Assembly (NCBI GenBank): GCA_002751075.1
Contig: NAOQ01000019.1
Coordinates: forward strand, 252,089 to 307,931
Direction of reading: 5' to 3'
From: Ichthyophonus hoferi
Taxonomy: Eukaryota; Opisthokonta; Ichthyosporea; Ichthyophonida; Ichthyophonidae
DNA length: 55,843 bases
In this document: in pieces, positions 39,400 through 54,300 of the stretch
Layout of the letters: each line of letters opens with the position of its first letter
How positions within the stretch are numbered: the first letter of the stretch is position 1
Made by a program: the position numbers and the translations under genes
The notes under the pieces: model-generated
Database searches by the model: none
What the model was told of the DNA's origin: nothing
Seen by the model: only the letters and a program-made list of their open reading frames with translations

Positions 39400-42300
39400 C
39401 TATTTTTTCTTTTGCCTTGGGGCAGCAGTCTTTTTGCCCGTCTCTTTCTTGGTCCCTACAAAGGGCCAAAACCACCTTAGTATCAGGTCCTGTCATGTAT
39501 TCTTTTTTCACATTATAGCAACTTTAGACACTTCATATTATAAATCAAGAACCCTATATCAGCTAAAAAGGGTAAAAAGAAGTATAAAACATAAATGCAA
39601 AGGTGTAATGAATGATCAGTAGCCAATTACAAGTCATAGGAATAAAACACATGAGAGCAGCATATTAAGGTGAAAACGTCGCATCCGACCACAACATCCA
39701 CCGGTGGGCTGACCTTTCCCTCTCCTACCATTGCAATTAACATACCTTTTGCACCCTTGGCACCTTTGCTGACCTTTGCTTTAATCATTTTATCGTTGTC
39801 TAGTTTGTCGTCGTCAGCTTTATCGTCGGTCTCCTCGTCCGATACTACAGTCTACATAACATCTCATCATGTCAGACCCCAGCACACTTCTCCTCCTCTT
39901 CTTATTATTATATATAATACATAGATACATACATCATACATTCACTGCACACCTACACATACATATCATAGTCATAGTTTTCATTTGTACAAGTATTTCA
40001 CCGCTATAGAAGTAATTATTAATTAAACATGTCTAGTATAAAGGCAATAACCCAAATATAACGTATCTTCTGAGCAGATAATTGTAAGATACTTTCTATA
40101 TTCCAATACTACTTGATCTACTTCAACCTGTAGATGACCCAACCAAATATAACACGTTTTGACAGCCCATCCAAGACACATTCAGTTACACTCACTTACC
40201 TCTTTAATCTGACCTGACTCCTCATCAACCACCTCCCCGTCACCAAAAGCTACAGCAAGAAAAAAAAAAAAAAAATGCAAAGTTAGTTTTCCCCAACTAC
40301 AACGAATTTAGACCTAACACGTTCAATATAAATACTCGGTATGAAAATCGGCATGGTTCAACCTAATTTAGAAAAGACATAATATTAAAACACTGCCATT
40401 AAATGACCTAGTAGTTCTATAACTCTACCATACCCATGGCCTATGCCGCCCACTTCATATATAGACATTCTTTACAGGTGCACATGACTTCCTTCTAATC
40501 TACTCCGTAACACCTCCCATATACATCCTTGTCTACTCGTAATGCTGTCCGGTTGTCACTATCTCTGCTTGCATATGAGAACATGGCCAGGTATTCACAA
40601 CCTTTTGCCCCACTATATGATATCTTTCCCTACCAACACTACTATTTGTATATGCTTCTTTTACACCATGCATGCATACTGTTTATTTTTGCCATTCATT
40701 GCAACACCGCACATTAGCCGTCCATTTATTATCATGGAATCTCTCACCTCAGCTACTATCATATCTCTTGTCTTAGATGCCATAAAAAAAAAAAAACATA
40801 CATTCTTTCTCTAACAAGTGGAGGATGCCACGCCACCAACAACTGCAAAGACCCAAATACATTCACAACAGAAATACAAATAAACCCTACCCTCTCTCGA
40901 TACAGATGCCGCGGCCCGCTTAGGTAAGGCGGCCTTCTCTGCATAAGGCAACATGTGGGTCTCACTATTGTAGGCTCGAGTAAAGGCTGATTTCGCTTTG
41001 GTTTCAATCAGCTTGGTATCCCCTCCCAGTCCACTATACTCGGTCAACTCCACAATGGTATCCCTGTGGGCATTGCATTCATAGATATGAGTGTGTATCG
41101 CCTTTAGAGGTGGTTTACTATTTCGTGTTCAAGGTGTTCAGGCATGGGATGCTAGTGTTATCTACTGATTCGTACCGAAGCTGCTACATTTGATTAAGCA
41201 TGTGCGTATGGACTAAATGTGGAGATAGAGGGGAGAAGAACAAGTGAAACAGAAGATCCAAAATGAATCATAGCAAACAGAGAAATACGCATATCACGCA
41301 CATATGGAGATAGGACTGTGTAGAGTGGGGGGTGTAGTTTATATGTCCGTGTGAGTGTGTGTATAGTCTATAAAAACGTGGAAATGTATACATAGTACAT
41401 AAACTAGTTAAAATAGAGCTCAGAGATCTGAAACCAACACTAACACTCACATAAAGTAAACATTTAGGTCTCAAATATATCTCATTGTATATTGAACCGT
41501 TTCGATGGATTAGACATAGTCATGAATAATACTATTTTTTGTGTTAACCTAGCACATAGTACCTACCAGTCCTCTCGAGTGAGGGTATAGGTGTCCATCA
41601 TGGCTGTGACCTCGGAGATCCCCTCTGTCCCCTTACTCACCAGAGGCTTTACTAGATGTGTACGCAGTAAAGGAAGGTACCATTGATTGATTTCCCTGCA
41701 GGGTTATTGTTTAGTACAATTGTTTTTTAAAAAAAACATTTGAAACATTATTAATCAACCAGTCAGCCCATACAGACTACTTACGAGGTTGTACATGTGG
41801 CATGGGTACGTAGATGAACCTGAATCTCTTTCAACAGACGGTCACTTCGAGTGCCCTGCAAACAGAGAGGGAGAGGGAAAAGAGTGAATGAATGATGACC
41901 ACGAAATGGAGTCAGTATTATGGGTTCGAAGAGAAATGAGTAATAAAAGCTTAAAGAAATAGAAAGAGAAAGAGAGCCAGAGAAATGCTGAGTGTGACAA
42001 AACATTAATCAATGCTACGACCAACCCTCTACATAGAGGTTGAATTATGTACAGGATAGCTAGCCTTTCTGCTCTAGTAACCATATCTCTATCCCTCTTT
42101 CTCTTTTTCATTTCTTATTCATAAACTCTTTGACAGTTTAATCAGTTCAATTGAACTAATAAAGCTAATATATTTATTACAGCCAACCTCTATATGCACA
42201 CAGAAATACTATAATGTCTCAGAAAAGGTTGTCATAATGATTGAGAAAATGAACAACAACAGAAAATCCCTTTGTATTATAATGAAAGTCGTCACGTTTA

Positions 42301-45300
42301 AGGATAGCCCTAGAAAACCAACACTGCAGTCAGAGCTAGGAGGAGAGGAAAAAGAGAAGTAAACAAAAAATTGGATAGACTGAACTAATCAGTCTATAAA
42401 ACCACGTAAATGATTAAATGATTATATATGATATATATCATACAAAATTATATCATTATATCATTACCTTGGAGTAATTACCCAGCCAAGAAGGAAAGCC
42501 CATCTGCCATGACGAACTGCTGAGCATTCCCTTCATGTAATATGCAGGCCTATGATAGGGGGACATGTACGTATAAGTACATGTGTACGAGAGGTGTATT
42601 GAGGAAGAGATGAATGAAATAAGAGTTGGTAGGTGTAATTCTAGATTGTTTTTTTTCTCTCTTGAAAAGAATAGCAACCAGAAGAACTAAAAGTTCGTAG
42701 GTCACGCAATAGAAGCTATGATATGGAAAGAGAAAGACAAACAAGGAGAAATATACACTTAAAAAACAAAAGGAGGCAAGGTGAGATGTAGATACCTGAC
42801 CAAACTGGCTACACCATGGTTTGGCATGAGACCCCATGCATTATTCCTTCTCTTCGTAGCGTCTAGTATATCTCCATCACAGAATGAATCGGCTGCTTTG
42901 CTATACCCCCGCCATGGTCCAGAGCGGTTCATGTCAAATATATATTGAAGGTAATATCACTACAGTACTCTAATAGGATTAATATCACTACAGCATTCTA
43001 ATAGGATGAATATCACTACAGTACCCTAACAGGATTAGTATCGGTACAGCACTCTAATAGGATGAATATCACTACAGCATTCTAATAGGAAAAATAACAC
43101 TACAGTACTCTAATAGGATTAATAACACTACAGCACTCTAATAGGATGAATATCACTACAGCATTCTAATAGGATAAATATTACTACAGCATTCTAATAG
43201 TATGAATATCACTACAATACCCTAACAGGATTAATATTGGTACAGCACTGTAAAATGAATATCATTACAGTACCCTAATAGGATGAATATCATTACAGTA
43301 CCCTAATAGGGAAAATATCGCTACAGCACCCTAACAGGATTAATATCATACACATCGAGGGTCATAACACTACAGTATTCTAATAGGGTTGGTTATAAAG
43401 GCCTGTTAATCGCCTCTACAAGCACTAAGATTCATAAGTAATATAATTGGCAGAGTGACACACTAGATGGCCAGGTCTATATAAATACGTATATATATCA
43501 TTATATATATGATTACAATCACGGCTGCGTGCGCTAAATAATAAAGACTATACATCTATCTTCCATATACACACCTAATGACATCCAGTGTTTTAGCTGC
43601 TTGTCGGTGTGGTGTGGGCTCGTTTCTAGCACAATCGGGAACAAAACGAAGATAATTCTCCTATATAGAAGGATGGAATAATTGAAGAGTTAAACGTAAA
43701 TAGAAAGAAGATATATTACATTGAGTTCTGTGTACAAACAAACAAACAAAGTACTGATGAACAAAGGATATAGGAAAGGGTAAATAGATAAAGTCGCGGG
43801 GAGAGGGCAGAGAGAAAGAAATCGGTTAGAGGCTAAGAAGTGCCTGTATAATAGCATGATATAGACACCCTAGCTATCATGTGTATGCCTAGCATACATA
43901 AATATGGGTTAAGAATAACCGCGTCAATAGTCTCTTGTAACCTTCTCTGACTTCAACTACAAACATCAAGGTCAGTCACATATGAAATATAAAATAAAAA
44001 CCAAACGGTAGAAATAGTAATATATATATCAGATATAAAGATATAGAGAGGGAACTTCAAAGACAACATATACCTATATAGACCTATATATAATCTATGA
44101 TACCAGCCCAACTGCCTGCCCACACCTACCTGGCTCATAAGTGGTACCATATCGTCCACAAAGTACATCCGGAGTTTCTCATCAAAGTTCATTCGATCGG
44201 ACTCCGCTCTAGTGTAGGCCTAAACATTGTGTCAATATATATATGCGCGTTGATATGAATATGGAAAAAAATATAACTGTGATTATAAATAAAACTATAT
44301 CTATAAATAGATATGCATAAGATAGAATTGTATTTTGGGGACGGAAGCCAAATAGAAATCAAAAAATACGGAGCGGCCATTGACGAAAATCATATGTATA
44401 ATTAGTACCTATTGGTTTGTTATAGAAGAGAAAAGATGGGCAAAAGATTACACTTAGACATTACATATAAAAAGGGAAAAGGAAATAAGAAACACAGAAA
44501 GATAAAGAGAATGGAAATACAATGAACCAACAGGCCAATACACACTGCTTACAGTTCGCACAGCATCGAAAACGCTAAGAGATCCAGTGCTATCCTTCTT
44601 GGCATTTTTAAGTTTATCCTGAAACAGTAATAGTCAATATCGTTATAGTTGTAGGTAGATGATGGCTTAATATTAATCTCTATATGCCATAGTGTAGATA
44701 TAAGATTATAATGTGGAATTTAGGTTGTGTATCTTACCTTCTAATATACTAATACAGTCACCAAAGAGAGCCATTAAATCATTGTCATCAAACAAACCCT
44801 ATCCCACTAAACATCTCAATTGATATATACCAAATAATATGTTATGCCATGTATGTATGTATGTATGTATGTATAACACAGGAACATAACATGTCCACTC
44901 AAGCATCATATCTATTAAATATCTATACAATAAAGCCATCGTATCATCACTGAAGGCTTTATGGTATGCCATATATATGTATAATGTATATATGTACTGC
45001 AAAGCTTGTGGTCTACCCTAGATGTCTTCCTAACTATTCTCCTACCTTAACTCCATCATAGGTCAGGCGCTCTCCATTAAGCTGCCACACGGATAGCTGG
45101 TTGAGAATCTGAAGAGAAACACATGAGTAAGGTAACACCTTTGTCTATAGTCACTGTTTCTCGACACGTCTCCTACCCATATAATAACAAATAACCTAAT
45201 GTATCTATGTAATATAACATGCCCTTATGTCTAGAATGTGTAGATACATTATCTGTTCACACCTATTAACCTATTTATATTCCTATACTCTTATATCTCG

Positions 45301-48300
45301 TCCAGCTTCTAGTACTCTACCTGGCATATTCACTATCAACGACATGCGTAAAACAAATTTAAAAAGATTAACACGCATATATGTGCACTTTACCTGGCGA
45401 ATATCATTATTAGTGGCGGTAATCAGTTGCTCCAGGGCGTTGGGTTCAATACTCAGCCCCTCTTTAAAGCAAATACTCATGACCTTGCCCTAGGTTCATC
45501 AATTAAAATCTGTTAATAAAATTTAATAGTTCTCACAATGTCTATACATTGGATTAATACGTACTAAGATAGTATATTAACCTATAACCTATAGTATTAT
45601 AAACTACCCTAGCATGCATTAATATTTACAAGGGAGTACCATATGGCACTACATAATTACATAATATAATATAATATAATATACTATCTCGGTAGGTTTT
45701 AATCTATGTTAGTTCATATAAATATGTGTGTAAATATGCCACATATATACATATCTTCATTGCACTAACTTATGGGCAAAAGTACATATGTAGGATAAAG
45801 AGGGGCATAGCGTATCTATTAACTATGAACAAATACAACCATTGCCACTAGTATGGGTAGGCTGTGGGTAGCAATAGCAGGCCATATCCCCCATCCTACC
45901 TTTATTTGATTGATATTGGGGCGGTTGAACCGCATGTCCACACAGCAATTCATCAGTGAGCGTACTTTACGGCTACTATGATCATTGCACAGACAGATGA
46001 TTGGAACTTTTGTAGTTTTAATCAGCTGGATCAACTCTATATAAGGATACATAATATGCGTCAGAAAAATTAAAAATAGCCTACATGTAGCTTATTCACC
46101 CATTGGTCTACATACATTTTAAATTTCTCTTGACCCTATAATATTACCGGGTTAATTCTACACACATCTTTACAAGCCCTTCTTTCAAAAATAAATTGTG
46201 ATACACATAATCAAGTCCTAAATACTAGTAATAGAATAATATTAACGTAAGGGTTGATGTAAAACCAACAATAGAAGGTGGTAACTACTAACCCTGCATG
46301 CCCCCTCTATCACCTGCGGACATTCCATCCACTTCGTCCATGATTATCATCTGTGGCCTCTTCTTGCTATTACTGCTGCCTCCTACCTTAGAGTAAAACT
46401 CGGTCATGGCACGATTGTCTAGCACATCAGATACTTCATCGCGAAGACTGGAGAGTTAGAAAAAAGAGTTTGTGGGCCACACAAAGAGAGAGAGGGAGAG
46501 GAAGAAGGAGTGAGAGGGAGAGGAAGAAGGAGTGAGAGGGAGAATATGACTGTCAGAGGGAAAACATTAACCTATAAGTAAGATATTATGGAAGCTGAAC
46601 TGAGAACAGAGTCCCAGTCCAGCTACCTTCTGAGTGAATGTTTCACTATAAGAACACCCTGTTTCAATCTCCCTGCCCTTAACCCTACCCATGCTTCAAT
46701 CTGTCCCCGTCTCTTTCACCTACTTTTTTGTTAATTGTTTATCTAGTTCATACTTATCCATATATATTGTCAATGCTAATGCTGGATCTCCCTCCCGCTT
46801 TCTTCCATTCTCACCTGGTTTTGCTTCTAGTATCCGAGGCGTTTAATTCTATCACGTCATAGCCACAGGCTGAGGCTACCAGAGTGGCAGTGGTGGTCTT
46901 GCCAATGCCAGGCGGCCCAGAGATCAGCACAGCTTTGAAACTGGCGGTATCTACAGCCTTTTTACCATAAGCTTTATTGGGGGCTGTAATGCAGTGTGAA
47001 AACAATAAAATATATGATTAGAATCGTATCTAATTTATGGTGGATAAAGGGTGAAGGGTAGAGGCAAATAGATGTCCACAAAACAAAAGTTGAATGTAAC
47101 CATACATCATGATGTTCATGCAAACATGAGTGAATACTTGACAAGATGCATGAAGGAGGCAGACATGTAGTGGAGATAAGTATAGAATAAGCGAATAAAT
47201 GATTGTAGTACAAGTATATAATGAGGAACCTGCATCTATGGGTGGAAATCATTATGTGCCGGTACTTGGCACATAGTAAGTACATCAGTGCTATCTCTCA
47301 TGCACATACACATACACATACCCTTAGACTTGGCTTTATCTCCAGGGGCATTATTTATCTTCCAATTAGTCAGCCACTCGGTTAGTCGATCAACCTGGGT
47401 TTTGTGGCCAATAATATCCTAGAGATAATATGACCAGAGACAACAGGTGAGAGAAGGTAGAGGAAGGCGAGATAAGATTGGATGATGGATGTACACTAAG
47501 AGGCCATATAGTGTTTAATAAAATATCCTGAGGGTTGTGCCTATACCTGAGCTCATTGGTTTAGTTTACTATTGTCTGTGATAGTGAGCTATCTGGACAT
47601 TGCAATGAAGTTTAGATTAATTAATTGAAAGTGAATGGAAGTAATCGATAGATAGTAGGGACAGCATGAGAAGACATTGCAAATCATGACAACGTACACC
47701 TAAAGGTAAAAGGTAAATCGAACAAGCCTAATAAACCAGATAATCAACCAATCACATCAATGAATGACTTAATTTTAATTAAGTGCCCTCCTCCTAGACT
47801 ACTTATAATTTGACAGTTAACTATCGAAATATTGTGTTGTCTACTACCACAATAAGAAACCAGTTTAGATTCATCATACTCTCTTGCATATACTACCACC
47901 AAATCTGCATCCAATACAGGCTATCAATCAATGAAGGGTTGCCTATAAGCTGTAAGCATGAGATAAACGCGCATGTGTGATTACAATCCAGCCATTACAG
48001 GTCTGATATAGTCTCTACCAACGACCCTCACCTTAACACCGGCAGGCTTGTATTTTTCCACCCATAAAGCCCCTCCTTCCACTGGCTTAGAGGATTTAGC
48101 ATGGGTGGGTTCACTAGGTGTCGAGAGGGTTGGCTTGGTGGTAGGCTTGGTGGCTAGTGAAGTGGTCTTAATGGGTGCTGCTCCTGCTGCAGTATGTTTA
48201 TATGCCCCATGGACCAATAATCGTTATTACATATCCACACATCTATCCTTTATACAGCTTATATACCCTGTTCAATAAATATTATAATAATAGTAATCAC

Positions 48301-51300
48301 ATATTTCCCCTCTACCAACCCTCCCACATGCATACACACATACACCAGAAACACTACTATATGATGTCCAAATCAAACCAACTAAGGTAAGTATATTGTA
48401 TCCACATACCTTTACCCACAATCATTCCATTCACACCTCTTACACCTATACACGTGTACGCCTCTTTAACTCTATCCCTCTTGATGATACTATAGCCCAA
48501 TCATCAATACGTACCGGGCTCACATGGTTTAGTAGGTTGTAAGGTCAGTGGCGTAGTCTCAGCGGTTCTCTTAGGGATCCAATCCCGTGATGGCGCTGTT
48601 GTTGAAGAGGCGGCTACTGGCGCCACCTTCTTAGATGCTTTGGCCTGAGGGAGAGGGGAAAGGGGGAGTGGAGATACCAGGTTTGGGATTGGGAGAGTCT
48701 ATGTGTTGGTGAGAGGTAATAAAAGAGAACAGGGGAGGCGAGGTGTAGCTAGGGACAAAGAGAGATAAATGAACTACAAATATAATTGGATATGGGCAGG
48801 GACCCAGTAAAAGAATCTCTGAGTAGGTGGATTGCATATGGATAAGGCCTTATAAATTCGTCTTTAAGTGCCTACAAACTACTTAACGCATGTATGGGTA
48901 GATGGGGTATCTCATCATGTAAATGCATGCAGATAAAACTTACAACAATGAAAGTATATATGACGGTACTAATACTAAGTGAGTATGTGTAGGCCAATTG
49001 GTAATGTCATAGGAATGTATATAAAATAGGTCATAGATGGGTTGAAGATAAACTGGGGTAGGTCCAGTGGTATTTCTTAAGAATATATATATATATATAT
49101 CTTGCACCATGTAAAAGAAACCAAACATGTTCAATCCTTATTGAAGTAAAACGGCAATGCAACCCCTAGGTTATATTGAAATGTTTGGAAGATTCTACTT
49201 ATACTTGATTCATTACAGCATTCTGTGGGAACTCTTTACTCACTACCTTAGTGGGCTTATCTACAGGTGGTTCGTAATCGCCCTTGGCAGGTAGATCCTC
49301 TAGCAGCTTGTAGAAGCCCTCTTCGTCTATCTGTTTGGTTCCACAAGCTTTGGCTTTCACCAGCTGTCCATACCCAATATCCATATTAATAACACACACT
49401 ATATGCAAGCACTTAGAGACTCATTCTTGCTTTATATATTCAGCTTCCAGTAAACACGTGAATATACTATAGCAGGTCCCCCACCCATTCCTACTCTTAA
49501 CCACTCTCCACACATGCCATTTGACCCGTTTAGCTTCCCTTTCATTAGCCACTACTTGTTAAATGTATATAAATAAGCCGAGTTAAGGCTATTCACACCC
49601 ATACACCACCCACACATACCTTACTCTCTCCTGGATCACGGCCTACTATCACGTAGTCGGTTTTCTTACTGACTCCCGTTGTCACTCTGTAGCCATACAG
49701 TGTTAATTATACCTATAAAACTTCCTATAAGAATATATATTATACTGCCTGTGTAGTATAGAGAGATAGATGGATAGATAGATAGATTCCATTCTTATAC
49801 ATAAATGGCAACGCTTCTAGCAAGCCATACTTAATCGCCTCAGTAGGATTGGTGGATGCAGCTAGATCTAAGATCGCTCTTAAATCATCGCTTTAACAAT
49901 GCGTCATCAGGGGTAGCTCTAGAACTAGAAAGGAATTAATTACTATCTTTGGTGCTTAGTACAGTCTTTTCCACCAACCATTGTGTACCATTCAGTATTT
50001 TAACCTTTTCTGATACGGTCCACATATCCCTTGATCCCCCACTCCCACTCCCCCGCGGTACATAGGGGCAGAGTGTGATGTCATATTGACACATATGTTA
50101 TGTTCAGGTAATTATTTACGATAATTGGGTTAATTTTTTTCCAACTCTATGATGAAACCTACCCTGTGTAGCAGTTTGATTATCACTGAGTCGTGCGTGT
50201 CTTTTGACATTATTACTCACAGCCGAGTGGATTATAAACCCCAAATAGCAAGGCGGGGGGGTCACTCATGACAATAAATATTCACTCCGGGCGTGTGTCT
50301 TAGTTTTAAACTACACTCATGTAGCCCACTAAAGTCAAAGTCATATTCGCTTTCACTATGTATCAGTGATCAATATATATTTGACCATGCATATGTATAT
50401 ACAATTAAATTCAAAAATAGAATTTAATTGAAATACTAGTGAGCCAATATAAAAATATATAACCCTAATAGTTACAATATTACATAATACAACACAGTAT
50501 AATACAAGACAATGCAACACAACCAAACACAATACAGTATAGTATTATTATAGAGAGGACCTCGATTCTACACAGCAACAGGATATCTACCTTCCACCCA
50601 ATCGCTTAACCAGATCAGTCCAATCATCTCTAGCAATACATTCCAATTCTCCAGTCACTACAAAGGTCATTCCCTGAAACGAGTTGCTATTGCCCTTGGG
50701 AATCTCCCTGGTACCTATAATACACATCCTTTAAATGGCTAGTTAACTTGTCACATCATGCTATCATGATCCATCTCTTTCTACATGACTCATTATTCCT
50801 CTACTTCTATTTCATTCCAAATGCTATCTGATCATGCATTTTACCCCATTCCTATCCCCACCCTATCCCAATTACTACTACAGTTGTAACCTACTGAACA
50901 AGAAAGAATGGTCAACAATCAACAAGCCACAAGCCACCCACCTAAAGCCTTGGGACCCTCTCTACTCTTATAGGCCCAGAAGTTCTTCTTCTTAGGTTCT
51001 TCAGGCTTGGCCTCAATATCACCATCCACAATCCCTTCAGCCACCTCCTCTTTCACCACCTTCGTGCTACTCTCTTTCTTTCTCTGCTTCACTGCCTTCT
51101 GCCTCTCTCCCTCCACCATAGTGTCTTCCTTGATATCCCCAATCTCTTTGTGCTTGGTCTTCGACTTCTCTTGTTCATTATCCTTCTTGGTTTTATAAGA
51201 TTTAGGCCTGTCCCCCTCAGTCTCTTTATTAATTTCAGCTTTTTTAGTTACACTTTTGGACTGTTCTTGATCAATTTGTTCCTCATGGTGCCTCTTCTGT

Positions 51301-54300
51301 GTATCCATTTTCATTGTTTTCTCTTTCTTTATCCCATCCTTTCTTTCCTTCTCTTCCACTTTATTCTCTTCTTTCACTCGCTTTACTTTGTGCTCATGAT
51401 CTTCCTTTATTGGACTGCTGTTACTTACTTGACTCGGACGCTTACGTGGAATATTCTGGAAATAAGAGAATATGTTATATCCACAAGCTAACAGGTGACT
51501 ATACTTTACCATACCCCATTATCACTTAGTCGCCCATTATTTCCAGGATCTAAGCTCTCTCTTGCTCTATATCTCCCTCTATCTTTCAAATATACCTGTT
51601 ATCTCTATTTAAATTTCCTTGTATTCATTCCCTTTCTTTCCCCTATTCACCCATCCGTGTGCATAGTGACAGCTTCTTTACACATCACATATCATACATG
51701 CACATGTCATATGCTGTCTATTCTATACAATCCATACAACCACAAACCTTTTCCTTCGTCTCAGTTGCAGTCTTTTCATTCGGTTTGGTCTCCTGTCAAG
51801 TGTGTTCTGTCAGGCATATAACACTGGATCATACCACTACCCTCTCTACACTATACCGGAGTGAAGAAACTAAACATAAGCATCCAGCACCAGACAACCA
51901 ACCATAACGTCATACAAGTCAAGTTAATTTAGGTACACCTATACAATCATCAAGAGATGTACAACCATCTCTCTCTTCCCCTCTCTCTCTCTATATATAT
52001 ATATATATCCTACTACAGTTACACCATAACACCCACTTCCACTCGCTCCTTCCACATCATTTACACTCACAATACCTACCGCACCCTCAGTAGGAAGTTG
52101 ACTACTCCGCTTAATTGTGGCTCCTCCAAACACCTCATTGGCTGACTTGGGCACAGCTTGTGACTTTTCATTGGTTCTCGTGTCCTGCAAGAAAATGTAT
52201 CATGTGGATAAACCAATCACAATAAATCAAATCATAGGGTATCTATCATTATCATCCAATCACCTCATAGTATCACATGCAAACCGTATAATGGCATGGT
52301 GGTAAAAAAATAGATTAGTATATTTGTATATATATATAGAGAGAGTGCCACAACTCACTGTATGTATAACAATATATAACAATATATTATCCTAAAACGA
52401 CACAAGCCATCATAACATAATAGTAGAAAAATAAGCACATACCCTGTAACAACACATATGACTTTAGCCATCTATCTATTTTAATAGAGGATGCAGATAC
52501 AAGTAATAGTAATAGCAATAGTAATATGCACCTTACTGTTGAAGAAACGAGATTTAACTGCATCTTGCCTGTCAACATGCCGATTGTTAGAAATTGTGTT
52601 CGCCCGCCTATACTAAGATATATTAGGCTACGCTATACAATGCAATACTATACTATACCATTTAATATTATACTATAATATATTATACTATCTATGACAG
52701 GACTTTAATGCCGTAAAACATTATACTCTATCTCATAATAGCTCTTGCACTCTAGGTCTAATTGATAGCATATGCTTCCAAAATGCAGGCTGGTCAAGCC
52801 ATTAAAGAGGATAATGAAAACACATATCCGGTTACATAATCAAAGTAGCGTAAACATAAAAATATTTGTAACTAAATCATAATAACAAGATATCAACTAT
52901 TAAAGCCTTATAATAAAAAATAACAGAGTCTTACTCTTGGAAGTTATCGTCCTCTGTCAATTGTCAGGTGGCCAATTAGCATAATCATGGCGTCAGTGAG
53001 GTCGACAGAATGGTGGAGGGTATGTATTTATGTGTGTATGCATGTATTTATGTATGTATGTATGTATGTATATAGATAATATATAAATTTCTTTTGAGTA
53101 TAAGTGAAGATAACCAATTGGATGGGGATAGTGAGTCGTGTGTATCAATAGCTGTAAAACAGGCCTACACAAACACTCTCTGCAAATGGTTTTATCCCTC
53201 TATATATTGATATAACTATCTATCTCAATATACATCTCTTGATTGTTTTAAGAAGCACAGGTGTGAATACACTGAATATTTCCCCTATGATCGGTATTTT
53301 GAAAAGAAAACTATGACTGGGCATGCCCAAGATGGGCTAGAGATGTGGTACATGTATATATGTATGTATATTTATGCAACGAAAAAAGGTAAAACTGCTA
53401 ACCCCAAACAAAATGTATTGAGTTGTAAAGAATAACATGAGAAATAGTTATTACCATCGGAGGAGAAGAAGTCATTCTTTGACTTTTTGACTTTTGTGGT
53501 ATTAGAATCCTGAGGTAAGCATAAGTATCAACATCAATGCAAACCTTTTCCTATGGAAAACAGCTTATAATTTTATATAGCCAAAGTTAGCAGAAAAGAA
53601 AAAAGAAAAAAAAGATACTCCCCTGGGTATTAAAACAAATACATTACATCTGTAATTATCCACTGCATACGGCTATACTTATCTTAGTCTAGCAGTAACA
53701 TGATTAAGAAAGAGAGAAGGCCCAGATATCAATATGTGCAGATATAAAACATTACCACCAATTTATCTCTACCATGCATCAAATAAAGTACTACTATGAA
53801 AAAAGAGTTGATGAGAATACCCCCCCATACAGTTTATTCATAGTGCTTACAGTATCTTCTTGAGATCTTTTCTGCTGTGCTGGTTTCTTAACTTCTTTTG
53901 TTGTCCCTGAGCTCTTTACATTGCTCTTCTTTCCGAAAAAAGAAAGCAGCGTGGCCTGTTTGTATAGAGAGGATACAGGTTTGTTGTTTGTTGTTATTTT
54001 ATAGTCACTGTTTTTATGGGTAATAGTAAAAACTACAGCAATTGAGAAGATGTACCATGTAAGTAATTGTAACTATTAAAAAGAATAGAGATGGTGGATA
54101 AACAAAAACAAAAACAATTCAATATAATGATGGGAAGAGGGTAGGATAGGATAGGGTAAGAGAGGGTAGGCGGGTGAAATACTAAAATAGTGGGTAAAAT
54201 CGTCGCATTAAAGCAAATACTTTCCTGGCCACTAGGGGGTTGTGATTTCTTAGAAGACATTATTAAAGGCAACACATATATTATCTTATATTATATACTA

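Noticed and set aside
42953-43389. CRISPR-like array
   Set aside because: The 28-bp units abut directly with no unique spacers, and the locus is an intron of an animal RFC1 gene. It is a minisatellite.
51007-51529. Plus-strand frames rich in F, L and S
   Set aside because: They are the antisense of the K/E-rich RFC1 linker exon.
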